In this document: in pieces, positions 25,386 through 32,829 of the stretch
Position numbering within the stretch: the stretch's first letter is position 1
How the letters are laid out: every line of letters begins with the position of its first letter
NCBI GenBank assembly: GCA_000424365.1
Contig: AUJT01000003.1
Location: forward strand, 1-64,000
Source of the DNA: Lachnospiraceae bacterium NK4A144
Lineage (GTDB): Bacteria; Bacillota; Clostridia; Lachnospirales; Lachnospiraceae
Length of the DNA stretch: 64,000 nt
Direction of reading: 5' to 3'
Translations under genes and position numbers: made by a program
Notes under the pieces: model-generated
What the model was told of the DNA's origin: nothing
What the model saw: only the letters and a program-made list of their open reading frames with translations
Database searches by the model: none

Positions 25386-26108
25386 ATGTTCACTTTTTCT
25401 TCAAAGATACGTTACAGCGAAGTTGGTCCTGACTGCATCCTGACGCTTCCTGCTCTTGTAAATTATTTTCAGGATTGCTCGACTTTCCAGTCAGAAGGGA
25501 CCTGCGGTTCGCTTGCTGCACTCAAAGAAAAGAACTGGGCATGGATGCTCTCCTCCTGGCAGATTGATGTTCTACGCTACCCCAAACTCTGCGAAGACGT
25601 TATTATCGGAACGATTCCCTATGAGCTAAAGGGTCTTTTCGGCATGAGAAATTTCTTTATGAAGACCGCTGAGGGTGAACTTCTCGCACAGGCAAACTCC
25701 ATATGGGCTCTCATTGATCTTGAAAACAATCTTCCAATCCACATACCTGAATACTTTGCGGAAGCCTATCCTATCGAACCTCGTCTCAATATGGACTACG
25801 CTCCCCGTAAACTTCCTTTCCCAAAGGAGGGAGAAAATCACACGGTTGAGGATATCACGGTTCGATTAAGGGATCTGGACAGTAATCACCATATGAACAA
25901 CGAGCAGTATATCCGCATGGCTCTTGACTGCCTCGACGGAAAACTCCTGCACCCGTCCCACATGAGAGCCGAGTACAAGAAGCAGGCTTTCCTCGGAAAT
26001 ATCATCCACCCTGTTGTAAACGAGCGTACCGTTTTTGATCAAACAATTTATACCGTCGGACTCAATAACGATGAAGGCAAAGCTTACTGCAATGTATTAT
26101 TTCTATGA
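25386..26108 (+). CDS. Acyl-ACP thioesterase (FatA/FatB type)
   Basis: Hydrolyses acyl-ACP to release free fatty acids. This 240-residue protein has two hotdog domains. The N-terminal one covers about 1-140 (DCSTFQSEGTCG...WAWMLSSWQIDVLRYPKLCEDV, typical of bacterial members). The C-terminal one holds DSNHHMNNEQYIRMALDCL, with the family Asp-x-Asn-x-His arrangement. The start at 25386 follows AAGGAG by 9 nt; the earlier ATG has no site. It is convergent with the 4Fe-4S gene and overlaps its 3' end by 25 bp. R3 copy b ends 28 bp upstream, so the promoter may lie within repeat DNA. Confidence 0.88.
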   Translation: MFTFSSKIRYSEVGPDCILTLPALVNYFQDCSTFQSEGTCGSLAALKEKNWAWMLSSWQIDVLRYPKLCEDVIIGTIPYELKGLFGMRNFFMKTAEGELLAQANSIWALIDLENNLPIHIPEYFAEAYPIEPRLNMDYAPRKLPFPKEGENHTVEDITVRLRDLDSNHHMNNEQYIRMALDCLDGKLLHPSHMRAEYKKQAFLGNIIHPVVNERTVFDQTIYTVGLNNDEGKAYCNVLFL

Positions 26109-26935
26109 TGTAAACTAAATTTCAATGCTTTCTTCGGACAGGCGCTTACACATTTACCACACCTTATGCATTCCGGACTTTTTAACTCCTTTACCGGATC
26201 CACATCCATATCGCATACCGCTGCGCACATGCCGCAGCGAACGCACATACTTTTGTCCAGTGACATATGGTAGATACTGATCTTATTCATCAATCCGTAA
26301 AATGCACCAAGTGGACAAAATACTTTACAAAAAAATCTCTTTACAAAAATACAGCCTGCGATGACGATCACCAGGATCGTCATCTTGAGGGCAAAAATAT
26401 GTCCTATTGTTCCTGCAAGTTCTGCATGTGTTGAGAGAAGCGGTATACCTCCCTCAAGCGTTCCAACAGGGCATATATATTCGCAAAAAGTCGGCTTTCC
26501 TATTCCCATATAATTTGTGACTGCCGCCGGAAGTATCAGCACAAATACCAACAGTACAATATATTTAATATACTTAAACGGCTTCGGCAGTCTGAATTTT
26601 GGAACCGGTATTTTTCCTATCAGATCCTGTAAAAATCCAAAAGGACATAAAAATCCACATACCCATCTGCCGCATAGCGCCCCTATCGCCAATATTATTC
26701 CCACTACATAAAAACTAAAACTGAAATTCATGGAATCAGATACCGCCTGCATTGCGCCTATAGGGCAGGCAAGACTGGCCGCGGGACACGAATAGCAATT
26801 CATTCCCGGATTACAGAAATTCTTAAAGCTTCCCTTATAGATTTTTCCAGCAGGAAAATTTGATAAAAATGGATTAGAATATCCAAACGCAACTATCTGA
26901 AGCAATCTGCGCTTTATTTCACTCTTTATCTTCAA
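26084..26935 (-). CDS. Membrane 4Fe-4S polyferredoxin (NapH/CcoG-like)
   Basis: Integral membrane electron-transfer protein of 283 residues. Cys-rich loop NPGMNCYSCPAASLACPIGA (about 35-55) is followed by several membrane helices (FSFYVVGIILAIGAL, YIKYIVLLVFVLILP, MTILVIVIAGCIFV) with CPFG and CPLG loops between them. Two ferredoxin motifs lie at the C-terminus (CVRCGMCAAVCDMDVDP and CIRCGKCVSACPKKAL). The start is TTG 26935 with AGAGGTG 5 nt upstream; the longer frame overlaps the preceding small gene. Last gene of a four-gene redox cassette; it likely passes electrons across the membrane to the thioredoxin-like lipoproteins, which is inference. Confidence 0.85.
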   Translation of the reverse strand: MKIKSEIKRRLLQIVAFGYSNPFLSNFPAGKIYKGSFKNFCNPGMNCYSCPAASLACPIGAMQAVSDSMNFSFSFYVVGIILAIGALCGRWVCGFLCPFGFLQDLIGKIPVPKFRLPKPFKYIKYIVLLVFVLILPAAVTNYMGIGKPTFCEYICPVGTLEGGIPLLSTHAELAGTIGHIFALKMTILVIVIAGCIFVKRFFCKVFCPLGAFYGLMNKISIYHMSLDKSMCVRCGMCAAVCDMDVDPVKELKSPECIRCGKCVSACPKKALKFSLHHRNNTLQ

Positions 26936-26946
26936 TCTTTCACCTC

Positions 26947-27096
26947 TTATCCTAATCCAATACATTCCAGACAGATATTTATTGCCTTATTTAACACGTG
27001 TGAAACTTCTCCTCTTGAAACTCCATAAATAACAAACAGTATCCCCAGTACTATTCCTGCATATCCAGGTCTGATCTTATTTAATAATTCTTTCAA
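26947..27096 (-). CDS. CD1871A family small CXXC membrane protein (49 residues)
   Basis: A small protein that starts with TTG 1 nt after the stop codon of the TlpA-like gene. Order: a charged start (KELLNKIRPG), one membrane helix (YAGIVLGILFVIYGV), then SRGEVSHVLNKAINICLECIGLG, with CLEC close to the C-terminus. This matches the CD1871A-type family, which is found beside polyferredoxin and TlpA genes in Clostridia and has no assigned function. AAGGAG at the end of the previous gene serves as its ribosome binding site. The CXXC may be a redox or metal site. Confidence 0.85.
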   Translation of the reverse strand: MKELLNKIRPGYAGIVLGILFVIYGVSRGEVSHVLNKAINICLECIGLG

Positions 27097-27097
27097 T

Positions 27098-28186
27098 TTA
27101 TTTCAGCTCCTTAAGGTAACTTTCTACCAGCGCTTTGTATTTTTCGATCTGCGCTCCTTCTACATTTGTGTCCGGGATTATATTTCCGTTCCTGTCTACA
27201 AGAAATGTTGTCGGAAATGCCAGTACACCGTTTAACAGATCGTTTTTCAAACTCTGATCCGGGATGATATTCTTAAATGTGATAGCTGCTTTGTCCCTTA
27301 TCTTCTTTGCAAGTTCCAGATGTTCTGTGTCCTCAGTTCCATCTACATCTGCTACGACACCGATAATCTGCACTTCCGGTCCCATTTCGGAATACCACTC
27401 CTGCAGCTCCGGCATTTCCTCTATGCACGGTGTACAAAAAGTTCCCCATAAATTGACAACGGTCACATCTGCGTTTCCAAAGATGTCATTTGTAACCTTA
27501 TTTCCATCAAGATCCACTGTCTCAAAAGTCGGCATCGCATCCGGCAAAGTAGTTTCATCTGTCTCCGGTTTTAACTCTGTAAACACAAGTGTTTCTCTTA
27601 CTGTTTTCATATATTCAAGGCATTCATGATACTGATCCAGTTCTTCTTTACCCATTTTTGACGTGTCTTCTGATTGAGGGATTGACACCAGATAGGAATA
27701 TCCTGCATTCTCTCCCAGATACTCTGTATCCGTCCATCCGCTTATCGTATTCATTGTTTCAACGTCATGCTTTATGTTCTTATACTCATCATTAGGGACC
27801 AGCGTAATACACATGAGGCACTTTGAATGAGCATACATCTGCTCATAAAATGCTTCCGTAACTTCATCTGTTCTTTCGTCCGGAGAAAGCGCGATCATAT
27901 CATCAAATAGCTTATCAGTGATCGGATGATAGTAATAATACACTCCAACGTTCTTATAACCTTTAAGATTTTCATTTGCACCTTCAACCGTTACTCCCTT
28001 TTCCTCATACTCTTTAGAAACAGTTATTGCTATTCCCCTTTCGTCTATAACTGTTGCATCCTCAGGTACTTCTCCATATGCAGCCGATGCTTCTGTCGCC
28101 TCTACTCCTGTATTTCCATTACATCCCGAAAGAATTGATACAGCGCACACTATTGCTGCAATTCCTCTAAAAAATCTATTTCTCAT
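27098..28186 (-). CDS. TlpA-like thioredoxin-fold lipoprotein
   Basis: Secreted lipoprotein of 362 residues. Signal peptide and lipobox are ILSG-Cys22. Residues 40-210 form a domain of unknown type (GVTVEGANENLKGYKNVGVYYYY...). Residues about 230-362 form a TlpA/ResA-like thioredoxin domain with active site WGTFCTPCIEEMPELQEW and cis-proline region FPTTFLVDRNGNI. It would act as a disulfide reductase or thiol transfer protein at the outer face of the membrane. It belongs to the cassette 28899-26084, with a 14-bp gap to the upstream lipoprotein gene and a 1-bp gap to the small CXXC gene. Confidence 0.88.
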   Translation of the reverse strand: MRNRFFRGIAAIVCAVSILSGCNGNTGVEATEASAAYGEVPEDATVIDERGIAITVSKEYEEKGVTVEGANENLKGYKNVGVYYYYHPITDKLFDDMIALSPDERTDEVTEAFYEQMYAHSKCLMCITLVPNDEYKNIKHDVETMNTISGWTDTEYLGENAGYSYLVSIPQSEDTSKMGKEELDQYHECLEYMKTVRETLVFTELKPETDETTLPDAMPTFETVDLDGNKVTNDIFGNADVTVVNLWGTFCTPCIEEMPELQEWYSEMGPEVQIIGVVADVDGTEDTEHLELAKKIRDKAAITFKNIIPDQSLKNDLLNGVLAFPTTFLVDRNGNIIPDTNVEGAQIEKYKALVESYLKELK

Positions 28187-28200
28187 TTCTGTTTCCTTTC

Positions 28201-28899
28201 TTAATTGCCTGCATTATGATTTTTTTCCTGTTCTGCAAGGTCTGTCTGATACGCGTCAAAGAGCTCTTTATTTTTTTCTGTATCTACTCCGACAACTAAC
28301 GTATCAGGAATAATATTTGTGAACTTATCTACAAAAAATGTTACCGATCCTTCAGGTAAATGATCGATCACTTCTCTCTGAAGTTCGGGATCGATCTTAT
28401 ATACATCAAAAGATATTCCTGATTTCTCAAATTGATCCTTTGCCTCAGCTGCACTTTTTTCATCGTTTGCTATCAGTCCAAGAATCTGCATGCTGCTTCC
28501 GCATTTCGTTCTTATGTCATTCAGCTTTTCCAGTTCATCAGCAGATGCAGTACTTGGATCCCATACATATACAAGTGTCACATCTGCAGGACTCCAGTAA
28601 TTGTCATCGTCAAACATGCTTCCATCCAGCATCTCTCCTCTTAGTACCGGCATACTTATCGGTAGGTCTGCTCCACGACTTACCACGTTCACCTTGACCT
28701 CATCTGATGTACCTGACATCGTTTCCGACACATTTGGGGTACTTTCGGCATTCTCTTCTGTGCTTTCCGTCTCAGTAGTCGTTTCTACCCTGCTCTCTGT
28801 AAATGTCTCCTTGTTTTCTGCTGTATTTCCACATGCTGTAAGTATTTCAACACTCATGACAAGAGTTACGATTACTGTCTTTACTATGTTGTTCTTCAT
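28201..28899 (-). CDS. Thioredoxin-fold lipoprotein lacking the CXXC active site
   Basis: Secreted lipoprotein of 232 residues. Lipobox LTA-Cys23 is followed by a Thr/Glu-rich linker (TESRVETTTETESTEENAEST), then a TlpA-like domain: VTLVYVWDPSTASADELEKL stands where the family has VVNFWATWCxPC, and VTFFVDKFTNIIPDTLVVGV matches the TlpA C-terminal strand pair. No CXXC is present, so it should not catalyse thiol exchange. It is the first gene of the redox cassette; AAGGAG precedes the ATG. It may be a scaffold or ligand-binding partner of the next gene. Confidence 0.8.
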   Translation of the reverse strand: MKNNIVKTVIVTLVMSVEILTACGNTAENKETFTESRVETTTETESTEENAESTPNVSETMSGTSDEVKVNVVSRGADLPISMPVLRGEMLDGSMFDDDNYWSPADVTLVYVWDPSTASADELEKLNDIRTKCGSSMQILGLIANDEKSAAEAKDQFEKSGISFDVYKIDPELQREVIDHLPEGSVTFFVDKFTNIIPDTLVVGVDTEKNKELFDAYQTDLAEQEKNHNAGN

Positions 28900-29206
28900 A
28901 TCTGCTCCTTAATTATTCATTTGTACCTGAATTAACTATATTCTCCATTTATCTGTCAGCTGACTTCTATGCTTCTTCACAGCACAGCTGCGACTATAAC
29001 ACTTCTTTTTTGAAAAATGCGGATTCTGTCCTGTTTCAATTCCTTTTGTCTTCACTTCACTCACTCCCCATTCATTCAGGACAAAAAAACAACGTTCATG
29101 ACAGATCATTCATCTTTTAAGAAAGCCGATATATTATATGGTAATGAAAAATTGCGCCGCTCAATGCAGCTCATCAGAATATTTAAATAATATATGGAGC
29201 GTTCCT
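28900..29206. other. Divergent intergenic region between the redox cassette and the LytTR system
   Basis: This 307-bp stretch has no credible gene. It must contain the outward promoters of both units. An imperfect inverted pair (TTCTGTCCTG at about 29024-29033 and CAGGACA at 29077-29083) is the only structure noted. No LytTR-type direct repeats could be defined with confidence. Confidence 0.4.
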
Positions 29207-29947
29207 ATGATCAGAATTGTGTGTGTAGATGATGACATTTTTTCTTTACGACTACTTACAGAACTAATCGAAAAAGCGGCAAACAAGCTCGATTTAAATA
29301 TAGAGGTATCCTGTGCAGCATCTTCCGGCGAAGAAGCGATCACTTTTCTTAACGCCAATCCGGGGAGCTTTTTGTGTTTTTTTGATCTGGAAATAGGAGA
29401 AAACCATATTAACGGCATAGACCTTGCCAAAGCTGTTCATAAAATATCGATTGATAATAAGATCGTGTTTGTAACGAGCCACGGTGAAAAAACTTTGGAC
29501 ATACTAAAGAGCAGTGCTGAACCATTTGGATTTATAGAAAAGAATGTAAATTTAGACATGATGGAATCTGAGTTTCTAAGCTATCTTAGGAAATACAGCA
29601 TCCTCTTCCCAGATCAAGATAACGAGTCTCTGTCTTCAGAAACAATCTCTTTACCTGTAGGAATAGATGAATTTATAAATATTGAAAAGACACGCATCAC
29701 TTATATCGAAGCATTGAAAAATCTGCCTCACCACATCTGTTGGCACACAATAGATGGATCTTCCATAACAGTTCGGGATACGTTGGAAAATGCGTTGTCT
29801 CAAGCCGGAGAACAGTTTTCGAAATGCCACCGTTCCTATATCGTGAACAGGCAGTTTATCATAGGATGTGATCGCTCATCACTTAAACTATCAAATGGTG
29901 AATTTGTTCCATGTTCAACCCGATTACGAAAGGACTTTAAGAAATGA
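29207..29947 (+). CDS. LytTR-family response regulator
   Basis: AgrA/VirR-type regulator of 246 residues. The receiver domain (1-125) has the acidic pocket VDDD (7-10) and phospho-acceptor Asp60 in LCFFDLEIGENHINGIDLA, VFVTSH, and the conserved Lys in FIEKN. The LytTR DNA-binding domain follows (about 140-246; VNRQFIIGCDRSSLKLSNGEFVPCSTR). The ATG at 29207 has GGAG 7 nt upstream and fits receiver alignment. Its stop overlaps the kinase start by 4 bp. It is divergent from the redox cassette, which is a plausible target. Confidence 0.9.
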   Translation: MIRIVCVDDDIFSLRLLTELIEKAANKLDLNIEVSCAASSGEEAITFLNANPGSFLCFFDLEIGENHINGIDLAKAVHKISIDNKIVFVTSHGEKTLDILKSSAEPFGFIEKNVNLDMMESEFLSYLRKYSILFPDQDNESLSSETISLPVGIDEFINIEKTRITYIEALKNLPHHICWHTIDGSSITVRDTLENALSQAGEQFSKCHRSYIVNRQFIIGCDRSSLKLSNGEFVPCSTRLRKDFKK

Positions 29948-31455
29948 CATTACCGATCGGAAGTATTTCTTCTTTATTTTTTGAGACACTTATCGAAACA
30001 TCAAGCTGGTTTGCAATCCTGCTTATCCTTTGCCTGTTTATCCGCCTGACCAAAGAGTACAGTACTCTAAAGCTTTTCATAGGATCCGCACTACTGCTTG
30101 CAGCCTTGATCTTTTATTCGTTTTCTGTTTCAAAAGCAGATGCTCTGCAATGTCTTGTTAATTCAGGATTCATTGCTTTTTTGCTCTATTTTTTTCCCGG
30201 CTTGGATATAGAATATAGCGAACTTCCATTTTTAACACTGATGTTCTCCGTACCACCTCATCACTTTAACAGTACTTCCATGGTATTTGCATCTGGTTAT
30301 TATTTCATGATCTTACTGATTGCCGGTATCGGATACTCGTTCGCCTCCGGAAAAATTAAAACAGAACCGTCCATCATGCTTTATATGCGTTATGTCACCG
30401 TCTGTTTTTTCGGTATTATCTATTTTTCGATAAATGACTGTATATTAACCATTTTCAGATATGTTCTTGATTCAAACCCTTTATTTCTCGTTATAAGCGA
30501 GATCCTTACCTGTGCTGTTCTGATCTATATTTACCTGCTTATTATAAAAAAGAACCGTTCTTCAATCGTCTCCATCAGGCGTATCGGATTACGAACTCCT
30601 TCGCTAAACAAATATGTCTGCTTCTTCACTTTTTTGACATTTATAATATTATCCTGCACTCATCTTCCCTTTATTTTTTCACGAACTTCCAGCGAAATAC
30701 TTCAGCAGATGCTTACTGTCTTTTTTATTATCATCTTTCTCATGCAGTTTAGTTTTTTGGTAGTGCTCAGCCTTTCTCTGGACTACAGGACAAATCTGAA
30801 CCAATTTCATCAAAATAGTGATATGAAACAGCAGTATTACAATTCGCTTAATGCTAATCTTGACGCTATGGCTGATATACGCCATGACTTGAAAAACCTA
30901 TTATTAACTATGGGAAAATATGTCGAGCGAAATGATGATTCTGAAATGAAAGATTTCTTTACACAAAAAGTATACCCACTCGCAGCTAATCAGCTTAATC
31001 GTAATGATATCTTTTCCAAACTTTCAGGTATTCCCGACGATATCCTTAGAAGCTTTTTTTATATGAAGATTGAGCAGATGATCTCGTCCGGAATTTCGGT
31101 ACAGGTAAAAGTAACCGTGCCCGCAGAGGACTATTGCCCGAAAATGGACATTATCGATCTTATAAGGATCCTCGGCATACTCCTGGACAATGCTTCCGAA
31201 GCAGCATCTTTTGTTTCAAACGGTTATGTTTATATTTCTGTTGCCGCAAATAAAGAACAGATTTCATATTCAATAAAAAATAATTACACCGGAACTATAC
31301 CGAATGAATATCGGTCCCGTGGACAATCCGGAAAAGCATCTCATTCAGGTCTAGGTCTCTCTATAATTAACAAGATTCTGGAAATGTATCCAAATGCAGC
31401 ACTTAACACAGTTATCAAGGAAGATGTATTTGAGCAGATCTTAAATATCTTTTAA
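29944..31455 (+). CDS. GHKL-type sensor histidine kinase (AgrC-like)
   Basis: Membrane sensor of 503 residues. The N-terminal 290 residues hold about six to seven hydrophobic helices (for example SSWFAILLILCLFI, LFIGSALLLAALIFYSF, MLTVFFIIIFLMQFSFLVVLSLSL). The phospho-acceptor is in DIRHDLKNLLLTMGKYV. The GHKL ATPase domain has LGILLDNASEAASFV (N box) and GLGLSIINKILEMYPN (G box). No AgrB/AgrD-like peptide genes are nearby, so the signal is unknown. It is translationally coupled to the LytTR regulator, and a terminator follows. Confidence 0.9.
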   Translation: MTLPIGSISSLFFETLIETSSWFAILLILCLFIRLTKEYSTLKLFIGSALLLAALIFYSFSVSKADALQCLVNSGFIAFLLYFFPGLDIEYSELPFLTLMFSVPPHHFNSTSMVFASGYYFMILLIAGIGYSFASGKIKTEPSIMLYMRYVTVCFFGIIYFSINDCILTIFRYVLDSNPLFLVISEILTCAVLIYIYLLIIKKNRSSIVSIRRIGLRTPSLNKYVCFFTFLTFIILSCTHLPFIFSRTSSEILQQMLTVFFIIIFLMQFSFLVVLSLSLDYRTNLNQFHQNSDMKQQYYNSLNANLDAMADIRHDLKNLLLTMGKYVERNDDSEMKDFFTQKVYPLAANQLNRNDIFSKLSGIPDDILRSFFYMKIEQMISSGISVQVKVTVPAEDYCPKMDIIDLIRILGILLDNASEAASFVSNGYVYISVAANKEQISYSIKNNYTGTIPNEYRSRGQSGKASHSGLGLSIINKILEMYPNAALNTVIKEDVFEQILNIF

Positions 31456-31512
31456 TTATAGTTACTTAGTTCTCCTTGATTACTTGTCTATATGCTCCAT
31501 ATAGTGAAAAAC

Positions 31513-31541
31513 GCGGCAGTTATTGTAGCTGCCGCATTTTT
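31513..31541 (+). terminator. Terminator of the LytTR/GHKL operon
   Basis: GCGGCAG pairs with CTGCCGC around a 9-nt loop and is followed by a T run, 57 bp after the kinase stop codon. Confidence 0.85.
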
Positions 31542-31614
31542 CTGTATCGTCATTTCAAATATGTGATCGTGTCATATGTTCTCACGATCAACGTTTATGT
31601 CTTTTTTAACCTCA

Positions 31615-32811
31615 TCACATAGTAGCGATATGTATCAGTGCTTCTGCGCTCTTTTCCATTTCCTGGATCGATGCGTATTCATATCTGCCGTGATAGTTGT
31701 AACCACCGGTCGGGAGATTCGGACATGCGATTCCTGCATTTTCACAGAGCATTGCTCCGTCCGTACCGCCGCGGATGGGCTCATTAACCGGTGTTACTCC
31801 GACTTTCTTCATAGCTTCCATAGCATTTTCTACGAGATCCATGTGATCCTTCATTGCATCTGCCATGTTGTGGTACTGATCCTTAACCTCTGCGCTGAAT
31901 GTACCCTCACCATATTTGTCGTTAAGGTAAGCAGTGATCTTCTTTATATTTTCTTTTCTGGCAGCAAAGAGTTCTGCATCATGATCTCTGATGATGTATG
32001 AAAGTTCTGCTTTTTCCACGTCACCCTTCATGCTGTCAAGGAAGTAAAATCCCTCGTATCCTTCAGTATGCTCCGGAACTTCTACAGCAGGAAGCATATT
32101 CTGAAACTCGATTGCAAGTGTTGATGCGTTCTTCATGATATTTTTTGCGCTTCCGGGATGCACGCTTTTTCCTGTCACATGAATGTGTGCAGACGCAGCA
32201 TTGAAGTTTTCATACTCAATGATACCGAGCTTTCCGCCATCAACGGTGTATGATTCTTTGGTGCCAAATCTCTCTGCGTCAAAATAATCTGTTCCGCATC
32301 CGATCTCTTCATCCGGTGTAAATGCTATGTGGATCGGGCGATGAGATACTTCCTTGTGTGTCAGGAGATATTCTGCGAGGTTCATGATCTCTGCGACGCC
32401 GGCCTTATCATCAGCTCCGAGAAGTGTTGTCCCATCAGTTGCGATGATATCTTCCCCGATATGATTTAAAAGCTCCGGAAATTCATCAGTTTTAAGCAGA
32501 AAGTCCTCGCCGTTATAATTCTCGATGATCCTGGGTTTTACATCCTTTCCTGTTACAGCCGGTGATGTATCCATGTGAGCGATAAATCCCAGAGGTGAAC
32601 GGTCATCTCCCGGGATACGCGCATATACATAGCAGTGCTCCGTGTCATAATATACATCAGATGCACCCATTTCTTTCAGCTCTTCATAAAGAACCTTTGC
32701 AAGATCGTGCTGTTTTGCCGTGGACGGTGATGTTCCTGTCTCTTCCGAAGACTGGGTATCAATCTTTACATATCTGAAAAAACGATCTATTAGTTCTTTG
32801 TTCTTTATCAT
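31615..32811 (-). CDS. pepT: Peptidase T (tripeptide aminopeptidase)
   Basis: Cytosolic M20B zinc aminopeptidase of 398 residues that frees the N-terminal residue of tripeptides. Metal and catalytic motifs are FIAHMDTSPAV (His and Asp), TTLLGADDKAGVAEIM (bridging Asp), and FTPDEEIGCGTDYFD (Glu pair). The dimerisation lid spans about 200-310 (VHPGSAKNIMKNASTLAIEF), and the C-terminal ligand is in GGYNYHGRYEYASI. It starts 18 bp after the P-type ATPase stop codon, so it probably lies on the same transcript, though the functions are unrelated. Confidence 0.95.
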   Translation of the reverse strand: MIKNKELIDRFFRYVKIDTQSSEETGTSPSTAKQHDLAKVLYEELKEMGASDVYYDTEHCYVYARIPGDDRSPLGFIAHMDTSPAVTGKDVKPRIIENYNGEDFLLKTDEFPELLNHIGEDIIATDGTTLLGADDKAGVAEIMNLAEYLLTHKEVSHRPIHIAFTPDEEIGCGTDYFDAERFGTKESYTVDGGKLGIIEYENFNAASAHIHVTGKSVHPGSAKNIMKNASTLAIEFQNMLPAVEVPEHTEGYEGFYFLDSMKGDVEKAELSYIIRDHDAELFAARKENIKKITAYLNDKYGEGTFSAEVKDQYHNMADAMKDHMDLVENAMEAMKKVGVTPVNEPIRGGTDGAMLCENAGIACPNLPTGGYNYHGRYEYASIQEMEKSAEALIHIATM

Positions 32812-32829
32812 GTGTTTCTTTCCTTTCTT

